Below are positions 34,697 through 44,498 of a DNA stretch of 64,000 nucleotides, piece after piece. Numbering within the stretch: position 1 is the stretch's first letter; each line of letters begins with the position of its first letter. This DNA comes from Cycas panzhihuaensis (Eukaryota; Cycadophyta): assembly GCA_023213395.1 (NCBI GenBank), contig CM041465.1, forward strand, positions 232,569,741 to 232,633,740. Reading direction: 5' to 3'. Made by a program: the position numbers and the translations under genes. The notes under the pieces were generated by a model. That model ran no database searches. It was not told where the DNA came from and saw only the letters and a list, made by a program, of their open reading frames with translations.

Positions 34697-36330
34697 TATA
34701 ATGCCATAATATATGGATGGGTATTTCTCGTCATGTAGTCCTAGATCTCCAAGAATCTGTTTCAACTAGATGGCTTCACATGTTCAAATTGCAAGTTTGT
34801 ATTCTGTGTTAGTCAATGAGAGTGCAATATTAGGCTGCTTCTTGTTGCTTCAAGTTACAATAATAGATCCAAGATTGAAACAGTATCATGATGTAGACAT
34901 TTTATTGTCAATGCATCCAACTCAATGAGAGGTGAATACCCTTCCGAACTAGAAACTGTTGGATGAATTCCAAACCATATTGCAGAGTTCCTTGCAAGTA
35001 GCTCAAGATCCTCTTAAAAGCTTTCCAGTGGCTCTGCTTTGGCTTTGTCATGAATTGGAAAATCATCCAAACTATAAGGGTGATATGTGCCCTAGTTGTA
35101 GTTAGGTAGATAAGATTACCAACTAGTTGCTTGTACAATGTGCCATTTGCCTGTTTTTCATCATCTTAAGCTAATAATTTTGTACCTGTTACCATTTGGG
35201 TAGGTTTAGTTTTACATGTTTCCATTATGCAGTCCTTTAGAATCTCCCAAATATACTTAGCTTGTGAAATGAATATCTTACTAGGCTTTGACAAACTTCT
35301 ACTCCACAAAAGTACTGGAGTAGTCAAAGATTTGTCATCGCAGAGCTATTTTTGAGATCTTTCTTTAGGTATTCAACCATCGAGATATAATTTCTTGTTA
35401 TGAGCAAAACATCCACGTATAGGATCATGAAGTTAACAAACCTTTTATCTCAAACTTTGATGTATATATTTGGATCAATTGTCAGTCTTCAGAATCCATT
35501 TTTCTAAAAATATTGATCGATCTTGGAGTCGTAGTGTCTTGGAGCCTGCTTTAAGCCATATGAAACTTTCTTCAAGCGACATATCATATGTTCTTTACCT
35601 TCTCCATATATCTAGGTGGTTGCTTCATGCGGACTTGTTTTGATAATTTTCTTTAAGGAAAGCACTTTTGACATCAAGTTAGTGTAGCTGCCATCTGAAT
35701 TAAGCAGTTATTGCTAATATGATCTTTCTTGTCATCATCTTTGCCATTGGAGCAAATACTTACTGGTAGTTGATACTTTCTTTTTGCTTGAAGTCTTTTG
35801 CCACCAATTTGGCTTTATGTTTCTCAATTGAGCCATTAGATCCAAATTTAGTTTTATAAATCTATCTACAATCAATTGCTTGCTTGTTGGCTATCAATTC
35901 AACCAAGTCCCTAGTCTTGTTCCTTCTCACTACTTGAATTTTAACATCTATTGCAACTTTCCACTTCTGTGCTTAGCTTGCCTCCTCGAGAGTGGAAGGC
36001 TTATTTGCATTGAGGACTTGTGTCATGAGAGAAAAATTGGTCTATTTTCGTTTCATTTTTGACTTTTTCCTTCATTTAATATTAGGTAATTGAGCATTTG
36101 TGATGGTTTTTAGGTACCATTTGCAAATTTTTGTGTTGGAGGAATGATCTTAGGGTATGATTCTTTAGATTGAGCATCTTCGTTTCCTCATCTTGATCAT
36201 CAACATCAGTCAATGTATTGACTACTTTTGTGTTTGGCATGACAATCTCCCTTGAAGGACTAGATTCTAGTTGTTCCTCAGTTTATTTTCCTTTCCCTCG
36301 CTTAATCTGCAAAGAACCTATGTCTATCTC
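34697..36330 (-). pseudogene. Cop-E reverse transcriptase and RNase H
   Basis: The minus strand reads RT blocks up to the active-site box YVDV at 35408-35419, where the second Asp of YVDD is lost. Then follows QLVGNLIYLTTTRAHI (35095-35130) and an RNase H start, LKQILGDLGLHDEKYPSIYY, that stops at 34697 where G1 begins. The remaining RNase H and the 3' LTR of Cop-E are not found. Confidence 0.82.
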
Positions 36331-37560
36331 CCTCTTACCTTCTTCAAGGATGACATCATGAGTTGTATGCACCTTTTTGGTCTTCAACTCGTATGCCTGT
36401 TATGCTTTGCTTTCTTCATTGTACTTAATGGAGATACACTTGGAACTTTTATCATTGAACATTTGTTGTTTCTCCTTTGGAACATGCATATATGTAGTGC
36501 ACCTAAAGATTCTCAAATGGTTCACAGTTGGCTTTCTACTTGACTCTACTTTGTTTAGTGTCACATTCCACACTTCCTTTATGGAATTTTTGTGGGTTAG
36601 ATAGCCTGTTGTATATGCAACCTCTACATGAAAAGATTCTGACAAGTTTTTTACTTCTAACATGGACATGGCTTTTGTTAGTAGAGTCTTGTTCATTCTT
36701 TTTTGTGACTCCATTGTGCCATGGTTTATATGGAACTATCAACTGTTTTTGAATACTGTGATCCTTTCAATGCTGTTCAAATGCTTTGCAGGTGAATTCT
36801 CCTTCATTGTCTAAATTGAGGATTTTCAATCTCTGACTACATTCGTTTTCTACTTTCTTCTTGAATTTTCTAGAAACATGAAAAGTTTGGGACTTCTCCT
36901 TTATGTGATAGACCGAAATTTTTCTAGAGAAATTGTTAATTAAGGTGAGAGTATTGTGCACGTCCAAGTGATGTGGTTGGCATTGGACTAAAGATGTTAG
37001 AGTGGACTAGGCTTGGCTTTTTCTTCAGTCTCCTAGCTCTTTCTTTTTCAAATGTCTCCTAGTGTTGCTTTCCCATTATGCGTGGTTCACACAAACCATT
37101 TCTAATAAGGAGTTTGGGAAGATCACACACCGTGTTTAATTTAAACATCAATTGGAGACAAGAACAACACGAATGTCCCATCCCTTCATGCCATAATTGA
37201 TTTTGGTTGTCACATTTGAAGTGGGGGTTCTTTGATTTACAAATATACCCTTAAGCCTATAGAGCCCATCCTCCTTGACACTTACAATTTTCCTTTTATA
37301 ATCTCTGATAGTACATTTTTTTGCATTCAAACTGAAAACTTGTGTTATTGTTCTCAATGTCACTAACATAGATCAAATTCTTCTTCAAACTTGAACATAC
37401 AGTACATCTTCAATGTAGTAATCCTCACTATAATATGTAATGCTAAGAACCTTACCCATTCCTTCAACTTTTAGCATTGTGTCATTACCAAGTGTCATTG
37501 TTTGATTAGTCACTTCCCATGTGTGTTTGAACCACTTCAGTTATGTATTTGGTTGTGTTT
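36331..37560 (-). pseudogene. Cop-E integrase region
   Basis: Minus-strand pieces: pre-integrase part 37148-37369 with EDGLYRLKGIFVN and H-x-GMGH-like spacing; integrase core 36767-36967 with LTLINNFSRKISVY and LNLDNEGEFTCKAFEQH, where SDNG reads LDNE; C-terminal part 36400-36714 with RMNKTLLTKAMSMLEVKNL and NHLRIFRCTTYMHVPKEK. Stops and frameshifts between pieces. Confidence 0.82.
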
Positions 37561-37856
37561 GAGTCAATATATCATATCTTATTAGAATTATAATTGGTTT
37601 GATAAGTTACAACAAAGAATTTCTTCCCCTTTTCACCTTTATCTGAAAAATGACAAGAGAAGTGTCTTGATTGCTACTTTGTGCTCTCCTGATTTTTGAT
37701 TCTTCTTATCAAACTACAACTTCCTATAGTTCTTGACGTATTTAGGTTTGCTACAATAATAGCTCAAGTTTCTTTGTCCTAATGTTTAGGACTTTCTTGA
37801 ACATAGTGTTTTTTGGAAGTATACATCTTTGGGATGAAGGACTTCTTCTCCTTAGA
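37561..37856 (-). pseudogene. Cop-E protease and degenerate zinc knuckle, gag 3' end
   Basis: Near 37745-37700 the minus strand reads YYCSKPKYVKNYRKL, a CCHC knuckle in which the first and last Cys are Tyr and the His is changed. Upstream, KSFIPKMYTSKKHYVQE continues the basic gag tail. At 37857 this meets the A-tail of LINE-2; the rest of gag is at 49985-50560. Confidence 0.65.
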
Positions 37857-37871
37857 TTTTTTTTTTTTTTT
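37857..37871 (-). other. A-tail marking the 3' end of LINE-2
   Basis: A run of 15 T on the plus strand, a poly-A tail on the minus strand. The flanking minus sequence AAATCTAAGGAGAAGAAG resembles AAATTTAAGGGGAGGAAAG at the other end of the LINE (about 49985-50010), as expected for a diverged target duplication. Confidence 0.65.
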
Positions 37872-38326
37872 GTTTGACAAATAAAATCCCTGCAAAGTGG
37901 GGTTGACCCTTCAGTATAAGATGCCCGCATGAGAAGGGAATCTATTTCACCAAAATCGCTTAGGCCTTGCACTTAGCCTTGCTTGCTTTGGAGGCAACTA
38001 TAACAACTAGCCTCAAACCCTCTGAACTACTTGAGGCAAACACAATGCGTAAAATGTTCAAAAGAGCCTTCAAACACTTGCTCATATTTTTATCAATCCT
38101 TTAGATCCGATGAGCATGTTGATACATCTAACGATCAATAATAACTGCATCATGTTGATTTGCCATAAATACCTCGAGGTTCGGACAATCACCATATTGC
38201 GTGCGCCTATTAGTAGCGACATGCAACTAATCCATGCTAACATCGGTCATTGTGATGCTTGTTAATTATTTATGGGTAATTTGTTGCTTGCTTGCACCTG
38301 CATGTTGGTGCACCAAGCTCTATAAT
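37872..38326 (-). other. LINE-2 3' untranslated region, distal part
   Basis: No domain seen. It is assigned to LINE-2 because it lies between the A-tail and the family-A insertion, and continues at 40228 after removal of that insertion. Confidence 0.5.
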
Positions 38327-38547
38327 TGTTGGAAAATAGAACTTGCAATAAGATATTGACAAACAAAACAGAACACCTCCACAGGATTGAATGGTACCCT
38401 TAAGGTACCTCCATTGTATTAACAAAACATCATTACAACATCCTTACATATGATACACAATATTGTGTATTTATAATACAAGTCATATTGGAAGAGTAGG
38501 ACCCACTTGCATGTGGGATAAATCAAATGTACATTAATATTCTAACA
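38327..38547 (-). repeat. 3' LTR, family A
   Basis: TGTTAGAATATTAATG to TTTTCCAACA on the minus strand; 221 bp; differs from the 5' LTR by one transition (plus-strand GGTACC versus GATACC). Confidence 0.95.
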
Positions 38548-38570
38548 CTCCCCCTTAATGTACATTTGGG

Positions 38571-39626
38571 TCATTCGTATTTGCAACGCTTTGTCCTTGG
38601 AAATGTCTTGAAAATGATGTCTTCAACTTGATCCTTGTCTTCAAACTTGTAGTGATGTCTTTGTTGTAGAATGATGTCTTCATCTTGATTTGTGTCTTCA
38701 ATTATGTACTGCTGCCTTTGTAGAATGATATCTTCAGCTTGATTTCCATCTTCAATTCTGTAGTGACGATGTTGATGTAGTTGCTCTAGTAAGTATAAAT
38801 CTTGTTTCTTTATTGCGGCTGGTGTAGTCTGATCAAGATCATGTAAGTAACCATCTTCAATCACAACTTGCATGTCATCATTATTTTGTATAAACTCTTG
38901 ATCATCATGTACAACAGTGACTTCTTTAATTTTTGGAGCAGAATCTTGATCAATTAGCATACTTTTTGAACTTCAATCAATGCTTAAAGAAGGAACATCA
39001 TCAATATAAGACTCATCCTTTATGGGATCATTAGATTCAATTTCTCTTGAAATCAATTCATCACTTTCAATGTCTTCATCTGTAATCTCATCAATGCATT
39101 CAACAGTAGAAGTTTCGTCAGTGCTCATACATTCTTCATCTTCACATGCTGGTTCATCAGTGTTGATGATACTTTCTTCATTCATTGTACCTGTACCATA
39201 ACTAGCCTTAATTGCCTTTTCAATCATTCGTTGTGTTTTTTCAGGAGTTTGTTCAAATACTTCCCTTAGAAAATCCCAAGCTTCTTTAGCATTACTTGCA
39301 TGTAGAATCATAGAAATAACAAAATGAAATTTGGAGGGAAGATCAATCTCATTGAATGCAGCACAAATCATAATGAATGCCATTCTATCTTTCTTCTCAA
39401 GCATTTCTTTTTCTTCATCATCATTAGGGATATCATATTCATCAGTAACAATTTTCCACAAACCTCTAGCTATGAATAAACATCTCATTTTAATTGTCCA
39501 AAAGAAGTAGTCTTCACCATTGCACTTAGGTACTGGAAGAAATGAATCCTTCAAGTAATATTCATTTGTTTCAGGAGTATATATAACCACATCATTATCC
39601 TCCATGATTATAAATGCCATTTCCAC
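38571..39626 (-). CDS. Family-A gag-like ORF with a single in-frame TGA
   Basis: One frame of 351 sense codons interrupted by TGA at 38970-38972. The first part (217 aa from ATG 39626; ATGs also at codons 3 and 8) has a copia gag-type domain: FFWTIKMRCLFIARGLWKIV and NAKEAWDFLREVFEQT. It then becomes acidic and Ser/Thr/Glu-rich from about residue 150. After the TGA, 129 codons carry three tandem repeats of about 18-19 residues of the form Y-x-[IF]-E-D-x-[ND]-Q-x-E-D-I-I. Zinc knuckle absent. Since the element is young, the stop is either a recent mutation or tolerated by read-through. Confidence 0.75.
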
Positions 39627-39736
39627 ATGCCATGTCCCTCACTTATCATTGGTAACTTGCCTATTGATCATACTCACCAAATTCTTTCATACCTCATATC
39701 GTTCACATCATTGACTTTATCCTCACATCATTGCCT

Positions 39737-39935
39737 GTAGTTAAAGTTATGGCTCCTTGAAGTTGAGGTTGCAGATCTGTTCAAAAAATACGGCGACGAA
39801 AAAATAGCAGGCCGAAATTAATTTTGCTGTAATTTTCGCATTTTCACCCCAAAATCTATAGCGCGACCACTCAAATTTTATAGAACGAGCTATTTCGTCT
39901 CAATTCCGCTGTTACTTTTTAGAAATTTCAACGTT
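39737..39935 (-). promoter_or_regulatory. Leader segment shared with family B
   Basis: About 199 nt of the leader, starting about 70 nt after the primer site, aligns over its length with 42706-42905 of the family-B element, by eye at around 80 per cent or more. It has no open frame. Being in the same place in two elements with unrelated LTRs, it is a candidate packaging, dimerisation or translation signal (inference). Confidence 0.75.
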
Positions 39936-40006
39936 ATGGCACCTCCTAAATCACTGCTCTAATACTGAACAAAAACACCTCTCTCAACCTGGGCGCTCTA
40001 ATACCA

Positions 40007-40227
40007 TGTTGGAAAATAGAACTTGCAATAAGATATTGACAAACAAAACAGAACACCTCCACAGGATTGAATGGTACCCTTAAGATACCTCCATTGTATT
40101 AACAAAACATCATTACAACATCCTTACATATGATACACAATATTGTGTATTTATAATACAAGTCATATTGGAAGAGTAGGACCCACTTGCATGTGGGATA
40201 AATCAAATGTACATTAATATTCTAACA
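40007..40227 (-). repeat. 5' LTR, family A
   Basis: 221 bp, same ends as the 3' LTR; adjoined by the primer site TGGTATTAGAGC (one mismatch to initiator-Met) on the minus strand. Confidence 0.95.
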
Positions 40228-41930
40228 ATAATGTCCAACTCAGTCACCCTTCAGACACCTTGACCACCTTGGACCAAATTCATCATCACTCTAAAATCGA
40301 TTGATCAAGGATCATATCATTCCTTGTTGATGTGACACGTCAAGCTTAGATACCACAACACAAATTCTAGTGGAGAATAACTTTATGTGCTAGCGAGAAT
40401 GTTGACATATTCGCCAAATACCACCATAATCGCCTTGATCGTCAAATAGTAGCAAGGCTTTCGTTTGCCTACCAAAGCTTAACTTGATAACATGTGTAAC
40501 AAAGCCATGCCATGGAGATGTAGTCGATACAAACCAAGCACAATCTCTCATCATATACGTCACCCACTTTAGCAATCTCGAGCATGGTGAAACAGGATGA
40601 GAGAGGTAGTGAAAGCATTTGGCAATAATCTCGAGAAGTTCTACACCAACTTGCCAATATAATGCACAATGGGCAAACAACTTCCTAATGAATGATAACA
40701 TAAACATTGTGGATACAAATGTCACTAATTTCAAATGTTTCATTAATGATCTAACAAAATTGTTGAAGTTTGAGAAACCATCAGACTATATTCATGGTCT
40801 TAAGCCTAGTTCCAAAGCCCATTGACTAGGGCTGACCCGTCAACCATCAAATATAAATCACTTACACTTGCATGGCGACGAATTCGTCGATCCTTGAAGA
40901 GTTGATTTATCGATCCACAATGTAAGATGCACTTGCGTTAAAGAGTTGACATTATGTGGAGCCGTTGTTGATTCGTAAAGTGGTAATTTTGTTGACTTGC
41001 AATGAAAATTGCAACATCACATGGAAGAGTTGACATCATATGATGTCGTTGCTATGAAATAAGCTGCTAATGCTATTGGAAGATCGTGGATCAACTCACA
41101 ATAATATACCCCATTATTGACCTATTGATCTACCACTAAATTCAGTAAATGCCAAACACAAATTGACTATTGGGACATTGGTCTAATGATATCACAAGCT
41201 GCCAGGTGAATCAAGCCGATCAACTATTTTGTAAGCTAGTAAACAAATATTGTGAGCCATGACAAGTCTGTGCTACACCACAAGTCATAAATGCTTAGCA
41301 TGTCATAAATGTCACAGTTGTAGACTATTCACTAGTCAACACTGATCACATCCATTCACACCTCTAATAATCATTGCAAAAATGTCAACCAATAATCATA
41401 TTGGTGTTGTACGAGTATTCTGAGCCACAATTAATTTGTGCCACACCATGAGTTAGAAATGCTCACCATATCATAAATCTCAAGGCTACAGAATATCTGC
41501 CAATGAACATCAATCACAACCATGCACACCTTTGACAATCATTGGAAGAATGCTAATCAACGGTTATATTGATGCTATCCCAATCAACGATTATATTGAT
41601 GCTATCCATATTGACTCCATAGTGATCCAAACACAACTGTTGATCCAAACCACAATGGCAAGTGATTGAATGAACAACTGAGATGCACTTAATCACATCC
41701 CAACAACACCATAACCTCATCTTTGAACAATGTAGACCACCACTATAACAAAGCAATATCTCCAACCCAACAATGGATGAGCACCTGGCAAAGCACACAT
41801 GTGTGATGCCTATCCTCAATGCTGATCCACTAAAGCACCATATTAATGATCACAAAGTGACTGAAACTACGAGTTCAACAATCCATGAGACAATATCCCC
41901 TTGGAACTAGTATCTGATTATCATAGCTCT
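40228..41930 (-). other. LINE-2 3' region, proximal part; contains a diverged tandem repeat
   Basis: No coding domain was recognised; the longer minus-strand ORFs (40390-40743, 41553-41819) match nothing known to me. Two diverged copies of a ~170-bp unit lie at about 41247-41415 and 41417-41575, marked by GTGAGCCA/CTGAGCCA and CTACACCACAAGT/GCCACACCATGAGT. A shorter repeat (ATTATATTGATGCTATCC twice) lies at 41563-41610. A tandem repeat in a LINE 3' UTR would not be unusual, but other insertions cannot be excluded. Confidence 0.45.
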
Positions 41931-42070
41931 GCCTTGAGCAAAAGCAGTCCTCAAATTGGCAAACTCATCGGCTCCAAGACTACATTGGCAAATGATGTGA
42001 CAAAATTCATTGTTTGAAAAACTCTAAGATAGGTCTGTAGCTTCTTGGAAGAGAGATTTGAGATTCATAC
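41931..42070 (-). pseudogene. LINE-2 RNase H, C-terminal part
   Basis: The minus strand from 42070 continues the RNase H frame interrupted at 44499: MNLKSLFQEATDLS, then one stop, then GADEFANLRT, matching the EAD-LAN motif near the end of plant LINE RNase H domains. With one copy of GTATG removed, the two halves read through in frame. Confidence 0.8.
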
Positions 42071-42395
42071 TGTAACAGACCGTTACACCAAAACCCCGAG
42101 GTGTTAGTGAAGAGGGCCCCCCACCAAGTAGACCATTACCTCCCCCAAGGTCAAACGGGCTAGCCCCGCCTAGCCCCGCTTTCATCGACATTCATGCGCC
42201 CCACAAGCCCCGGTTACGACGACGTTTTGCGCATCGGCGATGTTTGGCGCGTCACCCCACTGCCCCCATAAGCGGTGTTGCCCCCACGGGATTTGAACCC
42301 GGGTCTTGGCTCTGATACCACTTGTAACGAACCGTTATACCAAAACCCCGGGGTGTTAGTGAAGAGGGCCCTCCACCAAGTAGACCATTACCGCA
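42071..42395 (-). mobile_element. Very small TRIM-like element
   Basis: Two direct repeats of 70-73 bp (42071-42140 and 42323-42395; about six differences) flank a 182-bp GC-rich centre. On the minus strand the right-hand copy ends GTTCGTTACA and is followed, after two bases, by the primer site TGGTATCAGAGC (42309-42320). A purine tract GGGGGAGG precedes the left-hand copy. This is the plan of a terminal-repeat retrotransposon in miniature, but at 325 bp it is at the small end. Next to the primer site lies GGTTCAAATCC (minus, 42289-42299), which fits a tRNA B-box. No ORF. Confidence 0.7.
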
Positions 42396-42641
42396 TGTTA
42401 TGATCCTCCACCATATGAGGTTACTCGTATTGCATTTATCTCACATGCGTAAGTCTAAGAGATGGGCAACCTTAATAGTGCCATATATATGTATGTAATG
42501 TATAAGGAGATCACATGATGGATTTTGTAATCTCATGTAAATGAATGTTCTTTGGAGCTTAATCTTCTTCTTTATCTTTTATCTGTCATTTTCTATTTCT
42601 ATTTCTCTATGTTGAATGGTAACAAGAATAGGTTCGTTACA
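42396..42641 (+). repeat. 5' LTR, family B
   Basis: 246 bp, TGTTATGATCC to GGTTCGTTACA, with a pyrimidine-rich right half. Confidence 0.93.
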
Positions 42642-42705
42642 ATTGGTATCAGAGCGACAATCTTGGAGGTGTCATCAAGGGTTTGAAAGCATCTTTGAGA
42701 GAATA

Positions 42706-42905
42706 AACGTTAAAAATTCTAAAAAGTAATGGCGAATTTGAGATGAAATGGCTCATTCTATAAAATTTGAGTGGTTGTACTATAGATTTTGGGGTGGAAT
42801 TGCGAAAATTGCAGCAAAATTAATTTCGGCTTGCTTTTTTTCCGTCACCGTAATTCTAGGACAGATCTGCAACCTTAACTTCAAAGAGCCATAACTTTTG
42901 CTACT
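42706..42905 (+). promoter_or_regulatory. Leader segment shared with family A
   Basis: The counterpart of 39737-39935 on the opposite strand. It begins AACGTTAAAAATTCTAAAAA, about 50 nt after the primer site, and contains CTATAGATTTTGGGGTGGAA, conserved with few changes in family A. Confidence 0.75.
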
Positions 42906-43352
42906 GGTATCCAAATGATCTCAATTTTTTTTTGATTCTGTGTGTTTTTGAATTTACTTTCCAATGGAAGTGGTTTGAGGCTCCTCAGAGTTCAGAGTAA
43001 AAAGTTATTAGCATTTTATCAGCAAGTACTATTTCAACCTATAAAAACCCTAACAGTGAAATTCTTAAAAGGGGCATAACGTTTGATCTAGATATTAGAA
43101 TTCAATTTCGTTTGTACTGTTGGAATTGTATTTTAGAGGCTGTCATCGTATTGCATATTTTATATATTTTTGAGCTATATATATTTTTTAAAAATAATTT
43201 TTTTCAAATTAAGTGTTTCATATTATATTTTCTTAGCCATTAAGACTGTGGTCTCAAAACCATTGCTCGTGAGGCCCAATATATAATTTTGTATCAAAAT
43301 TAGGGGATAACAGGCTATAGACACCCCTAATCTCTCCTATATCCACATTATC

Positions 43353-44036
43353 ATGGCTACAAAAAGGCCCATACCACACATCTTTAATGCAGATGGGACT
43401 CTTTCTGTAAAAGATTGGGTTAAAGATATGGATGTATATTTAAAATCACTTGATGATAACTACATGCACAATGAGGAGATGACTAAAGTAGCCTCATTAC
43501 ATCTACAAGGAGAGGCTTATCTTTGTTTTAAAGAATGGTATAACCCAGATCATCTCTTTAATACATTTTATTGGCTAGCACTAGCTTTCCGTAAGAAATA
43601 TAATGATTCGTGGTGGAAAGAGATGCAAAGTCTTGAACAAAACAAACAAGAAGCATGGCAAATACTTGAGAAGTATAATCGCACTGTGGGACAAGGAATT
43701 CTTCTGACTCCACAAAGTCAAGAACAAAAGAAAGATTATGAGGAATGTCAAGAGCAGGTAACAGAAGTTGTTTGTCATCGCACACCACCGACTGCACCCA
43801 AGGACAAGGAAGAAAAAACATCACCAATAATGGAAAGACAAGCTAAAGAGCAAGTAACAGAAGTTATTTGCCACCCCACACCATCTGTGGCACCTAAGGA
43901 TAAGAAACAAAAGGCATCACAAATAGTTGAAAGTCAAACTAAAGTAGAACCATATCGGCATCCACATTATCAGGAGGTCCAACGCAACAAAACTTATCAA
44001 GCAAGGCATTCATCTACTACAAACACCAGGAAATAA
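43353..44036 (+). CDS. Family-B gag-like protein (227 aa)
   Basis: An intact frame from ATG 43353. The N-terminal ~110 residues fit a shortened Ty3/gypsy gag: LSVKDWVKDMDVYLKSL, KVASLHLQGEAYLCFKEW, LALAFRKKY. From about residue 130 two tandem repeats of ~36 residues follow, each with EQVTEV-CH-TP--APKDK. No zinc knuckle, protease or RT. The C-terminus is basic and polar. It is not similar in sequence to the family-A protein. It could be a structural protein that lets the element be packaged; function is inference. Confidence 0.75.
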   Translation: MATKRPIPHIFNADGTLSVKDWVKDMDVYLKSLDDNYMHNEEMTKVASLHLQGEAYLCFKEWYNPDHLFNTFYWLALAFRKKYNDSWWKEMQSLEQNKQEAWQILEKYNRTVGQGILLTPQSQEQKKDYEECQEQVTEVVCHRTPPTAPKDKEEKTSPIMERQAKEQVTEVICHPTPSVAPKDKKQKASQIVESQTKVEPYRHPHYQEVQRNKTYQARHSSTTNTRK

Positions 44037-44251
44037 CAACATTCGAGCTTATGGTTTCAACATTACAGATATCCAGAGTATATTAGAGGATATTCAGGGC
44101 GTATCAAGATCAACTTGGGATGGATAGATCCCTATTCCATGCACAACTTTTCTGCCAACATTCGTAAGAGCTATCGATTGAAGAATAATAACAAGAGATG
44201 GTCATTAAATCATGATGCTTCGAGGGCGAAGCATTTTTAGGGGGGAGGGCA

Positions 44252-44498
44252 TGTTATGATCTTCCACCATATGAGGTTACTCGTATTGCATTTATCCCAC
44301 ATGCATAAGTCTAAGAGATGGGCAGCCTTAATAGCGCCATATATATGTATGTAATGTATAAGGAGATCATCATGATGTATTTTGTAATCTTATGTTAATG
44401 AATGTTCTTTGGAACTTAATCTTCTTCTTTATCTTTTATCTATCATTTTCTATTTCTATTTCTCTATGTTGAATGCTAACAGGAATAGGTTCGTTACA
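44252..44498 (+). repeat. 3' LTR, family B
   Basis: 247 bp, same ends as the 5' LTR, preceded by the purine tract. The next five bases are CATAC, the outer target duplication. Confidence 0.93.

Larger units (their letters stand above)
38327..40227 (-). mobile_element. Family-A gag-only LTR element, complete and very young
   Basis: A 1901-bp element on the minus strand: LTRs at 40007-40227 (5') and 38327-38547 (3'), both 221 bp and differing at only one position by eye; primer site TGGTATTAGAGC at 39995-40006; purine tract TTAAGGGGGAG at 38548-38558; 5-bp duplication ATAAT at 38322-38326 and 40228-40232. The body encodes only a gag-like frame, with no protease, integrase or RT. LTR identity makes it the youngest insertion in the window. 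It must rely on enzymes made elsewhere. A more diverged LTR of the family is at 4688-4909. Confidence 0.95.
42071..44498. mobile_element. Composite insertion: TRIM-like element abutting a gag-only element
   Basis: The 2428-bp block is flanked by CATAC at 42066-42070 and 44499-44503, and the LINE-2 RNase H frame rejoins when the block and one CATAC are removed. Inside are two structurally separate elements in opposite orientation and with no base between them: 42071-42395 (minus) and 42396-44498 (plus). They share only the terminal GGTTCGTTACA and a primer site for initiator-Met tRNA. Confidence 0.85.
42396..44498 (+). mobile_element. Family-B gag-only LTR element
   Basis: 2103 bp with LTRs 42396-42641 and 44252-44498, primer site TGGTATCAGAGC at 42644-42655 and purine tract AGGGGGGAGGG at 44240-44249. 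LTRs differ at about 13 positions including one indel by eye. The only coding frame is a gag-like ORF at 43353-44036; protease, integrase and RT are absent. Like family A it would need enzymes in trans. Confidence 0.92.

Noticed and set aside
40390-40743. A 117-codon minus-strand ORF as a gene
   Set aside because: No recognisable motif, no similarity to neighbouring domains, and it lies in what is probably the LINE-2 3' untranslated region.
42280-42320. A tRNA gene on the minus strand
   Set aside because: A T-arm-like B-box is present, but no cloverleaf can be formed; the adjoining TGGTATCAGAGC is a primer site of the small LTR element.
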